Origin: Teleogryllus oceanicus
Taxonomy: Eukaryota; Arthropoda; Insecta; Orthoptera; Gryllidae
DNA length: 64,000 bases
Assembly (NCBI GenBank): GCA_964035755.1
Contig: CAXIVR010000011.1
Coordinates: forward strand, 36,747,529-36,811,528
Direction of reading: 5' to 3'
Positions 23,583-35,446 of this stretch are shown one piece after another. The position numbers were made by a program, and so were the translations under genes. The notes beneath the pieces were generated by a model. It ran no database searches. It was not told where the DNA came from and worked only from the letters and a program-made list of their open reading frames with translations. Every line of letters starts with the position of its first letter. The stretch's first letter is position 1.

Positions 23583-23860
23583 TTAGTGGAAACCCGTGCG
23601 ATTAAATCGCACAGGAAGTTTAAATCCAGTTCTTTTGACTTGTCCGGATATTTATTAATCCTATTCATCTATTCAGAAAGGAAAAGGGGTGCATCTTTCC
23701 CTAGTCTGCTCTGCTTTACCCTGCTCGTCGTGAGCCTGCCATGGCCCGCCCTACGACGAACTGCCCTATCGCACCCTGTTCCTTGCTACTGCCAACTTTC
23801 TTGCCTGACTCCGATACTACCCGCTTTACAACCAGGTTGTGCGTGATCTTAACATTTCAA
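23583..23860 (-). mobile_element. Short non-autonomous Helitron, 3' end at 23583
   Basis: Read on the minus strand it ends in CTAA (the CTRR end of Helitrons) preceded by about 8 nt and a hairpin made from TGCGATT and AATCGCA arms (23598-23616 region). The next base is T, fitting insertion at an A/T site. It matches 63632-63932 on the opposite strand over most of its length, including GATACTACCCGC and ACAGGAAGTTTAAATCC-like phrases. The 5' end (expected TC) is not clean. No Rep/helicase gene is present. Confidence 0.6.
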
Positions 23861-24439
23861 AAATTTTCATATTAATGATGTTTGTAACATAAACAAAAAT
23901 TTTAACTACACGTGCAGACATCGGAGACCTCCAGCTTTCAAACGACATCTTTTTGCTGAGATTTGCTGGGTAGTTCATCCAGAAAAGGGATATTTACATA
24001 ATTTTATTTTACAAAATTGGGACATTCGCTAATTTATTTAGCAATTCTAACCATGTGCAATTACAGCCATTATTGGCTTTTTTTTTTTTAATTAAGGCCC
24101 TTTTAGCTACAATTTCAAATAATTACAAAAACATAAACGATTTCTAAAGTAGTTTTCTTGCATTTTGAAATTAATGTTTCTTTTTCGCAACGTTGGGAGG
24201 AAACCGAACTATCTGCTAATAAACAAGTCTGTACTTGCGCCCGTGCGCCATTGCATCGCAATTTGCCAAATGACAAACCGCGAGTGCTATCCATGCAACA
24301 ATTTCAAGTCCAGGTGGGTGAGTGCCTCACAACCTTGTCATCATTATGAACCAAAAAATAATGAAAGACATTCTCAAATAAATATCAAGAACATGAATGG
24401 AGATATTTCTTAAATTGATGCTTTCAAACTGTTCGAGAA

Positions 24440-26035
24440 AATATGAATATGGTTGTTGATTGTTCTATCAAGTATACTACATTCAAAATAATCATCTGGT
24501 TTCATTTTCATATTCAGAGCTGAGAAAGTATACAGGAATTTTGATTTTAAATGCTTACAATTCTCTTCTTATTAATAATTTTCGCCATAAGACATTATTG
24601 GTCGAAAAATCCTGATCTTGAATGTAATCTGACAGATGAAACAATGTTGTGCAATCGATTTGATGAAATACGTTAATATATTGATTTAGCAGACAACAAT
24701 AGCATAACCTCCAAACCGAGATCAATGTTTGAGAAACTGAATAAAAATTTCCTGAAATTTGACATTTTCTCTACGATTTATCTATACACGAACAGATGGT
24801 GCCTTACTTTGAACGCCATTCATGTTAAGTATTTATAAAGGAAAAGCCAATTCATTTTGGTTTGGTGTCAGGCTTCACCATCTTGATTCATAAATCAATT
24901 TATGCCATATGCCGGAGCTCCGAGCAATATCAAGGGATTTCATTCTAACTTGGCGGAACATTCTAAATTTGCTTAGGATTGTAAAAACTCCAGGTCAGCG
25001 CAGAGTATTTTTGATAAGATTTTCACCAATAATACCCTGTTGTGTTTCCTTAGTCAAAGGAGGGTACTCTAAGAAACAAACATAATTGGAAAATATCCCT
25101 TGCTATCTTCCAAAGACAATTTTAAATAGAAGAAAAGAGACTTTAGCTGTGCGTTTGACAATAGGAAAGTAAGTTTCTTTGTACGCTGACTGGACAATGC
25201 AGTACTTACTGTTGCAACCATTTATGGATTTTTAGAGCCTCTGGTACCAACAAAAAGATCTCGTAAAAAGCTCAAAAAAATTCGTGTCGACACCTGAACC
25301 CAACAATAGTCTTTAAAATCTTGGTATGGGTGGTGTGGATCTTCGTAACTAGCTGGATCTGCTAGCTGTGGAATAATACCGAGTGGTAAGAAATGGTTGT
25401 GGTTTTGATTGTAAATGCTATCGTTGTCAATGTACTACAGTTGTCAATGCATGGAAATTATCAAATGGTGACTGGACAGAACAAGCGACATATTGATTAC
25501 AGAAGACAATTGGCGCTCAAATGCTGAGGATGAAAGGAGGGAACGACTCTTTTAGGACAGTGTCTAGGAAATAAAGAGAAACCTATTGCTGAGTCAAGCT
25601 GAAATGAGCAACTAATCAATATGCATACTGCTGGAAAAAATTGAGTATGATATGAAATCGTGTAGTTTTTAATATGCTATACACCCTCCTGCTTTAAAAT
25701 TTCTTCAAAACGACTTAATTAATGAGTTCAAATGCGATTTGAAGAAATCTGAAAGCAGGAGCATGTAGAGGATATTAAAAATACACGATTTCATATCAAA
25801 CTCATTTTTTCCACCAGTGGAGAATGAGCGTTTTGATTAGTTGATCCTCAAATACAAAATTGGCACGACTAGCTGCTGGGAGTCTTCCAGATACCGTCTA
25901 ATCATAACACGGTCTGCTGATTTGAGGAGGCTGCGATGCAGACAGTGTCAATCGTCTTCTGTATTAGATGTATCAAATGCAATGTTACATTATATTTTTT
26001 CTGTTTTCATTTATTTCTCTCAAAAAACTTACGGA
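24440..26035 (+). pseudogene. piggyBac (PGBD-like) transposase relic
   Basis: Across shifting frames the plus strand gives piggyBac landmarks in order: GILILNAYNSLLINN near 24540; LSIHEQMVPYFERHSC near 24780, where the family normally has a catalytic Asp in SIDESM but His is seen; KPIHFG near 24845; a basic KRSRKKLKKIRVDT near 25260; MGGVD near 25330, another catalytic region; KKW near 25390; and a Cys-rich end with LRCRQCQ then CIRCIKCNV near 25930-26000. Many frameshifts and stops show it is long dead. Its length and order fit a full-size transposase. Confidence 0.7.
25606..25846. mobile_element. Foldback element nested in piggyBac
   Basis: GAGCAACTAATCA at the left pairs with TGATTAGTTGATC at the right, and inner arms pair ATGAAATCGTGTA with TACACGATTTCAT and CCTCCTGCTTT with GAAAGCAGGAG. 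Together the arms form an imperfect hairpin of roughly 100 nt per arm around a loop AACGACTTAATTAATGAG. It has no coding capacity. It interrupts the transposase between the MGGVD region and the Cys-rich end. Confidence 0.75.
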
Positions 26036-26190
26036 ATTCTCACTGATAAATTTTTAAAGACAATTGTTTATACTAAAAAGTCAATTAACAAACATTATTA
26101 TAAAATTTAAAAATATAACACTGTTTCTTTATTTATCTGGTTCATTTGATACCTCATCATCCCAACGTTGCGAAAGCGCAACATTTTTTT

Positions 26191-26759
26191 CTTGGCCTTT
26201 ATAACGCCTATATTCGTATTTATTGAGGTTATAATTAGTGAAATTGGAGCTAATTAAGTATAAATATTGAAAAGTGTGTTATTGAAAAGAATTTTTCTTT
26301 GGAGACGTCAAAGCATTGCAATTAACATATAATATGGGAGAATATATTTATTTAGATGCAGGTAAACTTTCTCATGATATATAATGCAGAAGGTAAAAAT
26401 ACGAAGTTCATGGTGAAGGCAAAATCTCATTTGAACATTTTTTGTACAATTGAGGAAGCTGTATAAGATTCCGATTAGAAATGTGATTACACTCTCGCAT
26501 ACTACTTACAAAGCAGAGAGAAATATTGTAATCCTGCGGAAAAAGAAACACGTTTTTTTTTTTTACAAAAAACTCAATTGTTGGTCCCTAAATCATAACA
26601 AGTGGATAAAACTCATTACAATATGTACTAAATTAATTTATCTTGCAGGTTTTTCTCAGAATCCATTTTGTGGGTTCTTGATACAAACGAGTGTTGATAC
26701 CACCCACATACTTTCTTGTATTATTTCTAACTTTCACAACTTTTAAAAATTAAGAAATA
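26191..26759. other. Unannotated AT-rich stretch
   Basis: No supported feature. Confidence 0.4.
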
Positions 26760-27480
26760 TTCACAAAATGGGGTTTACGCTCTTTTAAGCATCTTTTGAC
26801 AAGCGTCTTCGTAAAATATGGTGCCATTTCCAAAAAAAATTGTAATTTGCATTAAATTTCAAGGGGAAATTATGAGAACGATATTTGTTTTCTTCTTCAT
26901 AAAAATATATTAATCTTATTTAAAGAAATAATTTTTAGAACAGATTTTATTGAAGAAAAATCTCTATCAACAATATTGTACTTTTGCGATGTTCATTCTT
27001 TGCAATTTTCAAAAATACTTAGAGGTTGTCAAAAACGAAACCAGCACCAGGTTTTTACCAGCCTGTACTATATACGAAGAAAAAAATTACAGCCGTTTTT
27101 GATAAAAAAATATCTATATTTCTCTTAAAATACGAAGAACTACGAATATTTTTGAAAACGTCTACATGACCTAATTTCAAGATCTGCTTTTGAGCTATAG
27201 AGTTCATTTCATAAAAATTATCTCTCTTCAATACTTGTAGAATCAATCAACTTGTAGAAAGATTGAACTTCTGTAATTAAGGGAAATTCAGAAATTTCCA
27301 CGAAAATGAGGAAAGCGCCATTCATTTCAGCATCCTTTACTCTGACTGAAGGCAAACTTAATAAAAATGTGGAGCTATTTTTGAGACAAGACATGTATCC
27401 CCCAAAATCAAAATATCACTTTCAAACTCGCTGGACCTTGAGTTCTTTCACATCGCTCTGGGAATAACAAAAGGCTATTT
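26760..27480 (+). repeat. Dispersed repeat DR1, old copy
   Basis: Recognisable by TTTGCAATTTTCAAAAATA, CAGAAATTTCCACGAAAATGA, GCATCCTTTACTCTGACTG, AAAATCAAAATATCACTTTC and a TCACATCGCTCTGGG end. It is more diverged and longer than other copies and lacks a clear GGACAGACAG segment. Confidence 0.45.
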
Positions 27481-28559
27481 GACAACTTTTAGAAAATCAT
27501 CTTAGATTGTTTATTATATCACACTATGCAATCGATTTCGTTAATTTTCTGTGTACTGCTAAAATTGCAACAAGAGTCGACAACAAAGTTCAGATGAAGG
27601 TTAGTTTCAATATTCATCAACATAGAAACAATTTCACAGGAGAGAGTCAGGTGCAGAATAACAAGGATCCGAAAACGATTATTTTACTGAGATCTGTAAA
27701 TATTTAATGCATAAGACAATGAAGTTCAACGGATCAATTATAGTCAATCAAAAAGTAAGGAATTAGTATAATGATCTAATCCATGTTACTAGTTGGGTGG
27801 GAGTTTATATCTGCTGTTTGAGAGTACTTAATGAAGAGATTCCATAATTTTATTTTTTAACAGTTATTATTGTATTATTATTCAACTATTTGCAATAATT
27901 AATAAAAATTAAGTAATTCACCTCAAATTATGTTTGCAATAAATATTAATATGGCCTTCATTAGAATATTGTAAATAAATAAGACATTGATTTATAATTG
28001 ACAGTTTATTAGCCAACATAGGGTATTAAAGAAAACCAATACAAACTTCACTAGATGTCATCTTTATATGTTTGATGTGAAAAGTGTAATTATTAATCTT
28101 AACTCATAACATTAAAGTTGAAGAATAATATGGAAAACTTTACCTAATACAAAATTGACTTCAGCCAGAAAAATTTAATGGTGGAACAAGTTCTACCATC
28201 AGAATTTGATTGTCAACTAAATTCAATAAAATAGTGCTCGAACTCCTTTTGTCTCTGTCCGCTTTCACAAAATGTCTCTCCATTTTAGGAAAATGAAATC
28301 CAATATCTAATTCACGACAACTACGCAGGTTGGCTGATAAATAAGAAATTTAAAAAGCTAACCACTTCACACCACGATGACAGAAATTCCTTTCCTCACA
28401 CTTAGCACTTACTATGCGGTGACCAAATTTGTTTACATGCATGTGATGTTACACGAGATGTGGCCAATCACAGAACGTTTTTAATCACGTGACCGAACGC
28501 TCAAAAATATTAAATTTAAGTGAATAGTTTAATATAAAGAATGCACATTTTTTCGGAAA
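27481..28559. other. Unannotated AT-rich stretch
   Basis: It could include internal sequence of the LTR element to its right, but no gag or pol motif is visible. Confidence 0.4.
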
Positions 28560-29070
28560 CATTGAAACATGCCCGACGTTGACTGGTGCCAATTTGAAAC
28601 ATAATTATTACTGACAAATGTACTTTGGGAGCCAGGAAAAGGTTACACTTGAAACCTAATGATTCCTACGTAATTTAAATATCTCTCCTTACAAAAAATT
28701 ATGTTGGGCTAGCTCAGTTAATTGGGATTCCAAGTTCATAATTGTTTCTACTTACTCTGCAACCAATTATTCAATCTGCCATCCATACGGAGTGGCGAGG
28801 AATATGAAAATCTTATTAATATGCTGGATTGCTCTCAATGAACAATGATAATCAGATTTCTTTCAACTAAACAAATTAGAATTTATTATGATAATCAAAA
28901 ATGAATCATTCTTTGGTCATGACTAGTTTTCTCTGTATTACAATAGATATAAACCTTGTTATTCTTTCGTGGGTCTTCCCGCACTCTCCACTTTTTCGTT
29001 CGATGGCGTCCCGTAGAACCTTCTCCGTCGACGCAGCAGAATCTTGCTTCTGGATAAAGTCCTCCCTAAT

Positions 29071-29776
29071 GTCTATTTATTTATTTATTTATTTATTTTA
29101 CGTCAAAAACAGTTAAAACTGCGTATGACGTGCTATGGGGAAAAGTGAATTGTGTGCACATTTTCAAAATTCTGTGATCCCTACACTAAGTCATATACTA
29201 CTTAAATTTTGAATTTTGAAAGGAGAAAAAACAAAAACTCCCATGTAGTAAAATCTATTTTCAAGGATAAATAAGCAATAAATTTTGAATTTTGAAAGGA
29301 GAAAAACAAAAACTCCCATGTATTAAAATCTATTTTCAAGGATAAATAAGCAATAAATTTTGAATTTTGAAAGGAGAAAAAACAACAAAAAACTCCCATG
29401 TAATAAAATCTATTTTCAAAGATAAATAAGCAATAAATTTTGGCTCTTATTACTTCCTGCCGCGACAACATGGAAACGATAAATTGAAGAATTGTATTTC
29501 CCACTGAATTCTAGAAGACGTGCACAGAAAATGAAGTTACATTTATGTCCAGAAGCAAAACAAGGGGCCATCTCAGCATTTGCTCAATGGATCAGGAAAC
29601 TGGACGAAAAACCTGATCGAGATGGGGTCATTGACCCGAAGCTGTAGTACAATAGTTGTTACAGGTTGTTTATACTCATTTATACAGTCCAAATGGTAAA
29701 TAATGCATTATGTATCATTGTTAAAATTAATGTTACTTTTCTTGTGATGCTCAGTATAGTCTCTAATTGTATAGAA
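29071..29776 (-). mobile_element. LINE-2 3' end, three tandem UTR units
   Basis: It is close to 11085-11705. It starts with a TTTA tail, then ACGTCAAAAACAGTTAAAAC, three ~80-nt units at 29209-29440, the phrase CCAGAAGCAAAACAAGGGG, and ends in the last codons of the reverse transcriptase near 29776, where the match stops abruptly (5' truncation). It is inserted in an LTR. Confidence 0.85.
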
Positions 29777-30009
29777 GAATTGTTCGTGATCTTGTTCAAA
29801 ATTCTCCCGGTGATACTATTATAATCCGTGACTTTCCTCACTTGCGTCGCGTGTGAACGCATAGACACGAATTTTACTTCCTACAAGAAAGCTCTATCCT
29901 AATATAAAAAAACGATAGTTAATTTAAACAACTGTCAATTACAGTTTTTCCTCGACCTAGTAAAATATATCACGAGCCGACCAGCTCATCACCGCATTGC
30001 TTTAGCGAA

Positions 30010-30480
30010 TCTATTTATTTATTTATTTATTTATTTATTTGCGTCAAAAAACAGTTGAAACTGCGTATGACGTGCTATGGGAAAAGTGAATTGTGTGCAC
30101 ATTTTCAAAATTCTGCGATCTCTACACCAAGTCATATACTACTTAAATTTTGAATTTTTTAAAGGGAGAAAAAAACAACAAAAACTCCCATGTAATAAAA
30201 CCTATTTTCAAGGATAAACAAGCAATAAATTTTGAATTTTGAAAGGGAGAAAAAAACAAAAACTCCCATGTAATAAAATCCATTTTCAAGGATTCATATA
30301 CTACTTAAATTTTGAATTTTTTAAGGGAGAAAAAAACAACAAAAACTCCCATGTAATAAAATCCATTTTCAAGGATAAATAAGCAATAAATTTTGAATTT
30401 TGAAAGGAGAAAAACAACAAAAACTCCCATGTAATAAAATCTATTTTCAAAAAAATAAGCAATAAATTTTGGCTCTTATT
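30010..30480 (-). mobile_element. LINE-2 3' end, shorter copy with about four UTR units
   Basis: It begins with a (TTTA)n tail at about 30010 and carries units at about 30145-30470. One unit joint re-copies TCATATACTACTTAAATT, the sequence that precedes the array, so the array was rearranged. The match ends at GGCTCTTATT (30480). It is inserted in the same LTR about 230 nt (of LTR sequence) from the previous insertion. Confidence 0.8.
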
Positions 30481-30879
30481 ATCAATGTTATTCTAAAATT
30501 CGAAGCATCCGAATCCTACATCTTTTTCTATTGTCTCCCAAAACAATGCTTATTCCGCCTCTGCTCTGTCATTTCAACTTAACGAAAATTATCCTTAACG
30601 CCGCTTGTTTATTAGTCACATAGCGACCCCCTCGCGATAGTCTATTGACATCCCTATATTCTACGTCAAATAAAATGACATTTTCATAATAAAAATGGTC
30701 CGTCATTTTGGTATATCAGATTATAAAGAAGGCTTTAATGTGAAGTAATCTTCTTGAATAACAGCAAGCCGATCTATATTTATAATCCAGTCATATAGCC
30801 TATTGTGGGAATCTGGGAATGCCTACCCGAAAAAAATGTATTTAGGCTGTTATGACAGTAGACAGGCAGAGAAATAGGC

Positions 30880-31700
30880 CGACGTATGGCCATCAATCGA
30901 TTTTTTGGTATCCAGCCCCACGAAACGTGGATTCTTACTACGCAACGTTTTAGACGAAGTGATTTGTTACATGTAGGAATAAGTTTTATCCTCTTGTTCG
31001 TCACTTAGGATTGACAATAAACGTTTTTCTGGAGAAAATGCGATAATTTCCGCCTCACTATTTCAATACTTTCTCTTTAGTAGTTACGTGTGGCAAGGAA
31101 GTAAAATTGGCTTACAACAAAACGTCTGTCTCTATTCAATGCTAGTGGATAAACCTTAGCCAAGATTTTCAGTAAAATATCTCCCGTCAATCTGGTTGAT
31201 GTCGCAAACTCCTTCAATTGCAAACAGATATTAGGATTTTTGGAGGTAGTTTACATGAAGTACATTTTCCTGGAAGACATTTTCAGTTTTTTAAATGGCT
31301 CCAACATCTTTGTTTAATTTTTTCTGTCATAACCAAAAACGCTTATAAAATTGTATATGTCTACCTATTCCATCTTAATGTGTGTGTCACATTCCATTCT
31401 TAAAAGAAATTTAAGGGAAAAGGAGTTATATTTGAAAAAAAAAATGAAAATTTCTTTTGAGCTTTTTATTATGTATCCCCAAAATTTAAAGAAAGTTTTT
31501 CAAAATTGCAGAGCTTCGAGTCAGTAGTAGAGTAGTGATGTAAAGCTAGCATTGTTCACAGACGGACAAACAAACGGATGAACATTTATAAAAATCCTTT
31601 TTCGATATCAAGGGACCCAGAACGCGTTTCCTTAGAAATCTCGGCATTAATTTTCTGCATCTTTTCGTAACTTTCTCTTTACTGCGAATATTATTCCGTA
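30880..31700 (+). repeat. Two partial DR1 copies in tandem
   Basis: The first (about 30880-31095) has only the last third: ACGTGGATTCTTACTACGC and the TTTCTCTTTAGTAG end. The second (about 31400-31700) has TTTAAGGGAAAAG, TATCCCCAAAATTT, GCTAGCATTGTTCACAGACG, GGACAAACAAACGG, ATCAAGGGACCCAGAACG and the CTTTCTCTTTACTGCG end. Confidence 0.6.
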
Positions 31701-31744
31701 ATCGAGACGATAAAATAAAAAATCTTAACTAGGCCTAGTTTTAG

Positions 31745-32462
31745 CGCTGGGCTCAGATTCTGAACGCAACCCAAATATTTGCGTCTTACGAGGCAAGTTG
31801 ATAACTCATACTACCAACATTGATATTCTACCGCACAAGTTGTTTTTCCAGGAAAATCAGGTAAAGAATGCTCTGTTAATTCAAAGAATTACACATTAAT
31901 TCTCTTTCACCTCCGTCATCTTATTAGAAGAAAGATGAAGGGAGCAGCCGTGATTTCGTATTTGTGGCCACAGGTTATTGTTTCTTTCTTCCCGGAATCA
32001 TCCCTCCAAGTTCCTCGAGAATGAATCCGAGGCACAGGCAATGTCGGCTAAATGCTTTTTACAACGTCGCCAATTTTCATTTTAGCTCATGTAATGAAAA
32101 TTCGGTGTAATATATACCTACAATTTTCCTGAAAGTGGTTTCTTAAAAGCGGTCAATTATGAGAATTCCTATTAAAGGGCAGATCGTTGGTCGGAAAGAG
32201 GGGTAATCTGATAACAGGATTGTAATTTGCATACAATAGGTGGGTTTCAGTGTCCGTTCTCAGAAAAATCGGTCGTGACATTGGTGGTCGTGTAATAAGG
32301 GTGACCTTTCGCTGTATCTATTTTCATTCAAATGTAGGAAATTTTCCAACGTGTTCAGCTTGTAGACCAAGTAATATGTCTGGCTGGCGTCGCTATGTCT
32401 TTAGCGGCTATAACGTCTATAATGTCTATAAGGGCTGGTGTCGCTAGTCGAATTAACTTCGC
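31745..32462. other. Unannotated stretch
   Basis: No supported feature. A short TATAACGTC and ATAATGTC repetition occurs at about 32408-32430. Confidence 0.4.
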
Positions 32463-32560
32463 GTCATGAAGTCACGAGGTTATCAATTCGATACATGGCT
32501 GTTTCCTGGATGGGTGACCGTCTGGGAGCTAACGGCAGGGAGCCTCTGGCCGAAGTGGTA
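32463..32560 (+). repeat. 5S-rRNA-like or tRNA-like repeat fragment
   Basis: TGGATGGGTGACCGTCTGGG near 32508 closely resembles the box C region of animal 5S rRNA (GGATGGGTGACCGCCTGGGA). The rest of a 5S gene (box A and terminal stems) is not evident. It may be a 5S-derived SINE fragment rather than a gene. Confidence 0.35.
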
Positions 32561-33124
32561 AAAGACAATGACTGTCTATGACTAGCGTTGACCGACTAGG
32601 GGCCGTATTCTCGAACCGCTGCCGAGCAATCTCCTGGTAGCCTGCAACCTAGCGAGGGGTCGCTGCCAGGCCGGGGGGCTGCCAGCGGCAATATGGCCGA
32701 TGGTATTCTGAAATCACTTCCAGTTTTGTCCCAGAATGCGAGCTTGCTCTGATTGGTGGAACGAATTAAGCGAGACTCGCACGCCAGATGAAGTAGTGTA
32801 CCAACACAATAAATCTAAGTGAAATTATTTTTCTTTCTACTTTCAACTGTATTTTATCATGAAAGTGAATATACAAACGTTGACACACATTGTATACTAC
32901 CCAGTTAATTTGTGTACATTCTCAGTGAATTGTAGCCTGAAACCAATAACACATCCACAATTGTATTTTGTGTAATCGTTGGTATAACATCTGCGTTTGC
33001 AGATTGTTTCCGTGTTCCAACTGATCCACGTGCATTCGAGTTCTGGTGTTGGTGGTGTGTTTTTTTTGAATTTTTTTTAAGGTTCCTTTGGTTTTTTTTT
33101 TTTTTCCCCATTACCCCATTAAAT

Positions 33125-33880
33125 TTAAAAATTTGAAGAGATGTGGACGTCCTGTTAAATTGACCAAGCATGTAAAATGACAAGTCCTCACAAACGTTAA
33201 GAGAAACCCTAGGATAAGTGCAGCAAAATTTTGTGTTGAACTGCAAACTGATTTAAATCTTAATATTAGTACATCTACTGGTCAAAAAAAAGCCAAGAGC
33301 AAACCTTTATTAATCTGGTAAGATAGGTATGCAAACTATTACAAGAATTGTTCAATAGAGTACTGGAAAAGGTTTTAGTTACTGATGAAAGTAAATTCAT
33401 TGTTCTTCTAGAACACGCCAATAAAGTGTGGAGGGAAAAGAATTCTGAACAGGAAGAAAAAATGCTTCCTTCAGTTAAACATGGTGATAGTAGGTGGATC
33501 ATTAAAGTTATATTAACCTACTTAAGAAGAATTTACCATCCAGCATTGAAAAATTGGGACTAGCAAGCAGTTATGTTTTCATGCAAAATAATGACCCTAC
33601 ATGACCCTAGATTCCAGGTTGTGGATATTGTATAATACACCAAAATACATGGTAACTCCTCCACAGTCTCTGAATATTAATCTAATTGAACATTTATAGA
33701 GTTGCCTCAAAAAGAAATATCACTTCAAAGCAATTTCTAAAGGCTGCTATTTTGGAAGAATGGGGAAAGATTGGGCCAGAGGTCCCCATTAAACTTGTTC
33801 AGTCAATGCTCAGACGATTGGAGGTCATCATAAAGTTGAGGATTTCAACTAAATATTAAATAGCACTGAAAATGGTTAGA
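33125..33880 (+). pseudogene. Tc1/mariner transposase relic nested in Harbinger
   Basis: In broken frames the plus strand gives a helix-turn-helix part (RCGRPVKLT, then RNPRISAAKF near 33130-33230), the first catalytic Asp in VLVTDESKF near 33370, QNNDP near 33580 (second Asp, where the family has QQDNDPKH), NTPKYMVTPPQSLN near 33640, and the C-terminal EEWGKIGPEVPIKLVQSM near 33760-33810. Order and spacing fit a Tc1 transposase of about 340 residues. Multiple stops and shifts make it inactive. Its inverted repeats were not found. Confidence 0.75.
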
Positions 33881-34814
33881 AACGGAGTATACAAACATTT
33901 TACACACTTCAGTTTTTATATCTTTGTTTTATACTAATTTATGATGTATTATAATAATTATTGTTCCATATTGTTTTTTAATTTTTTTTTTTTGAAAATA
34001 CCATTAATTTAATGTTATGTAAATCAATGTAATGATTAAAATACTCCAATTTTTTTTTTAAACTTTTTCTAGACTTAAGTACATTTGCTCTTGCTAGTAA
34101 ATTTTGATACCTCTATCCACATTCTTGTGAAATTGCAATGAATTAAATAACTCCAATGCATAATTAATACTACTGTTAACTATTCCAGGTCCAAAGAAAC
34201 AATATTAAAATTTCAGAATGTTTAATTCATCAGATAATTTCTAAAACCTTACAGTACATTGTGATATTAAAAAACTGATCAAATTCTCTAAATTCAGTTT
34301 TGAATGATGGCATTCAAGTTCACCATTTAACATAAATTGTGTATAAATTTACTTATTTTTCCTTATCTTTTATATTACTTAAGTAATTGATAGGCAATTT
34401 AATTTTTTAAATTTAAACAGGAGACTGTCAGGTAAAATCAAATAAAAGCAATAGTTAATTGCTAATTTAATTGTAAATAAAATGTACATAACAAATTACT
34501 GCTCATTTCAAATGAAGTTGACCAGTTTATAAGCCATAACTTTACCAGAAACTAACATGTATTTCTTTCACAGTAGTATTGCCAAGATACATCAAATGAA
34601 ATTTAAAAAAAGGAACTATAAAATTATGCATTCAAACATATAAAAGCTTAGGTTTGAAGTACTACTCTTATTTCATTCGTAAAGAGTGTGATAAGATATA
34701 AAATAGATTTCACCGATAAGTTTACCAAAGAATTCTCTAACTACATACTTGTTTCAAAGTTTCTCTAAAAAATTACCTGAACATTTAAGGGAAAAATGTT
34801 TTTTTCCCTTAAAT

Positions 34815-35446
34815 GTTACTTACGGTACACTTCTGCCATAATACCTCCAGAGGAAGTAATCTTTGTGTGTGTTCCATGCACCCGATAACACCAGGAAATT
34901 GTCTCATGCATCAAATTGCATAGAATTTTCTTTTAACTTCTTGTTGCTGCTGTGTAGTTCTTGGCAGAAGCACGTAATTTCTCACTTGACTTCCGAGGAT
35001 AGCTGTCACTTCTTGAACCACTTTGCAAACACTTGACTGGCTGAGGCCATGAATGTCACCAATATCTCTCTGAAATATTTATTTTGAATCATATTACCTT
35101 TGCAGTAGGAAACACTCAAACCATACTTATAAATTAATTAATTTCCACTCCAAGATCAGACTTTATAAAAAAAATTATTACACAAACTCACCTGGTACAG
35201 GCCTGTGGCATAAAATTGTAATGCTGTCAATAACTTGAACATTGGGGATATTGGCAAACCCCGCAAGTCCCCATCAAATACATTCCGCATCAGAGGAAAC
35301 AACACATCAACAACAGTGGATTTCAAAAATCGGTAGCGACATTGAAATTCGCGGTCCTGAAATCTTTCAATAGGATTCTGTTCATCCCGGATATAACGGC
35401 GAGGCATTCGTCGACGCTGCTCTTCTTCCTCCTCCATTTCTTCCAT
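34815..35446 (-). pseudogene. HARBI1-like transposase, truncated, two exons visible
   Basis: Exon 1 (35446-35192) starts at an ATG with an acidic N-terminus and contains ISPMFKLLTALQFYATG, typical of the HARBI1 N-terminal region. It ends CAG at a GTGAGT donor. Exon 2 begins at 35069 after a TTTCAG acceptor and reads GLSQSSVCKVV, then, after a stop and frame slip, RQFPGVIGCMEHTQ. In the family that last motif is GCIDGTH, so the first catalytic Asp is replaced by Glu. The later catalytic region is absent. Inactive. Confidence 0.75.

Larger units (their letters stand above)
24171..26190 (+). mobile_element. Decayed piggyBac element
   Basis: A TTAA at 24171-24174 is followed by an inverted repeat arm TTTCGCAACGTTGGGA (24183-24198), whose exact complement lies at 26160-26175. 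Between them is the ruined transposase at 24440-26035. On the right the arm is preceded (minus sense) by TGTTGCGC and a T-rich run where a TTAA would be expected, so the outer target duplication is lost on that side. A foldback element at 25606-25846 is nested in it. Confidence 0.65.
28560..30718 (-). mobile_element. Minus-strand LTR split by two LINE tails
   Basis: After removing 29071-29776 and 30010-30480, the remaining pieces match, in order, the LTR blocks at 53.6-56.1 kb. On the minus strand they give ATACCAAAATGACGG (start, 30718), GGTCATGACCAAAG (near 28915), AATAAATT, CCTCGCCACTCCGTATGGAT (near 28800) and CAAGTGTAACCTTTTCCTGG (near 28640), then GGGCATGTTTCAATG near 28570. The CCTGGC step may be the junction with a primer-binding site of the TGGCGCCCA class. 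No coding region is seen. Confidence 0.65.

Noticed and set aside
29202..29504. Repeat protein with recurring FKFIAYLSLKID-like words
   Set aside because: It is the minus-strand translation of the tandem 3' UTR units of a LINE. The unit is not conserved as protein in the sister copies.
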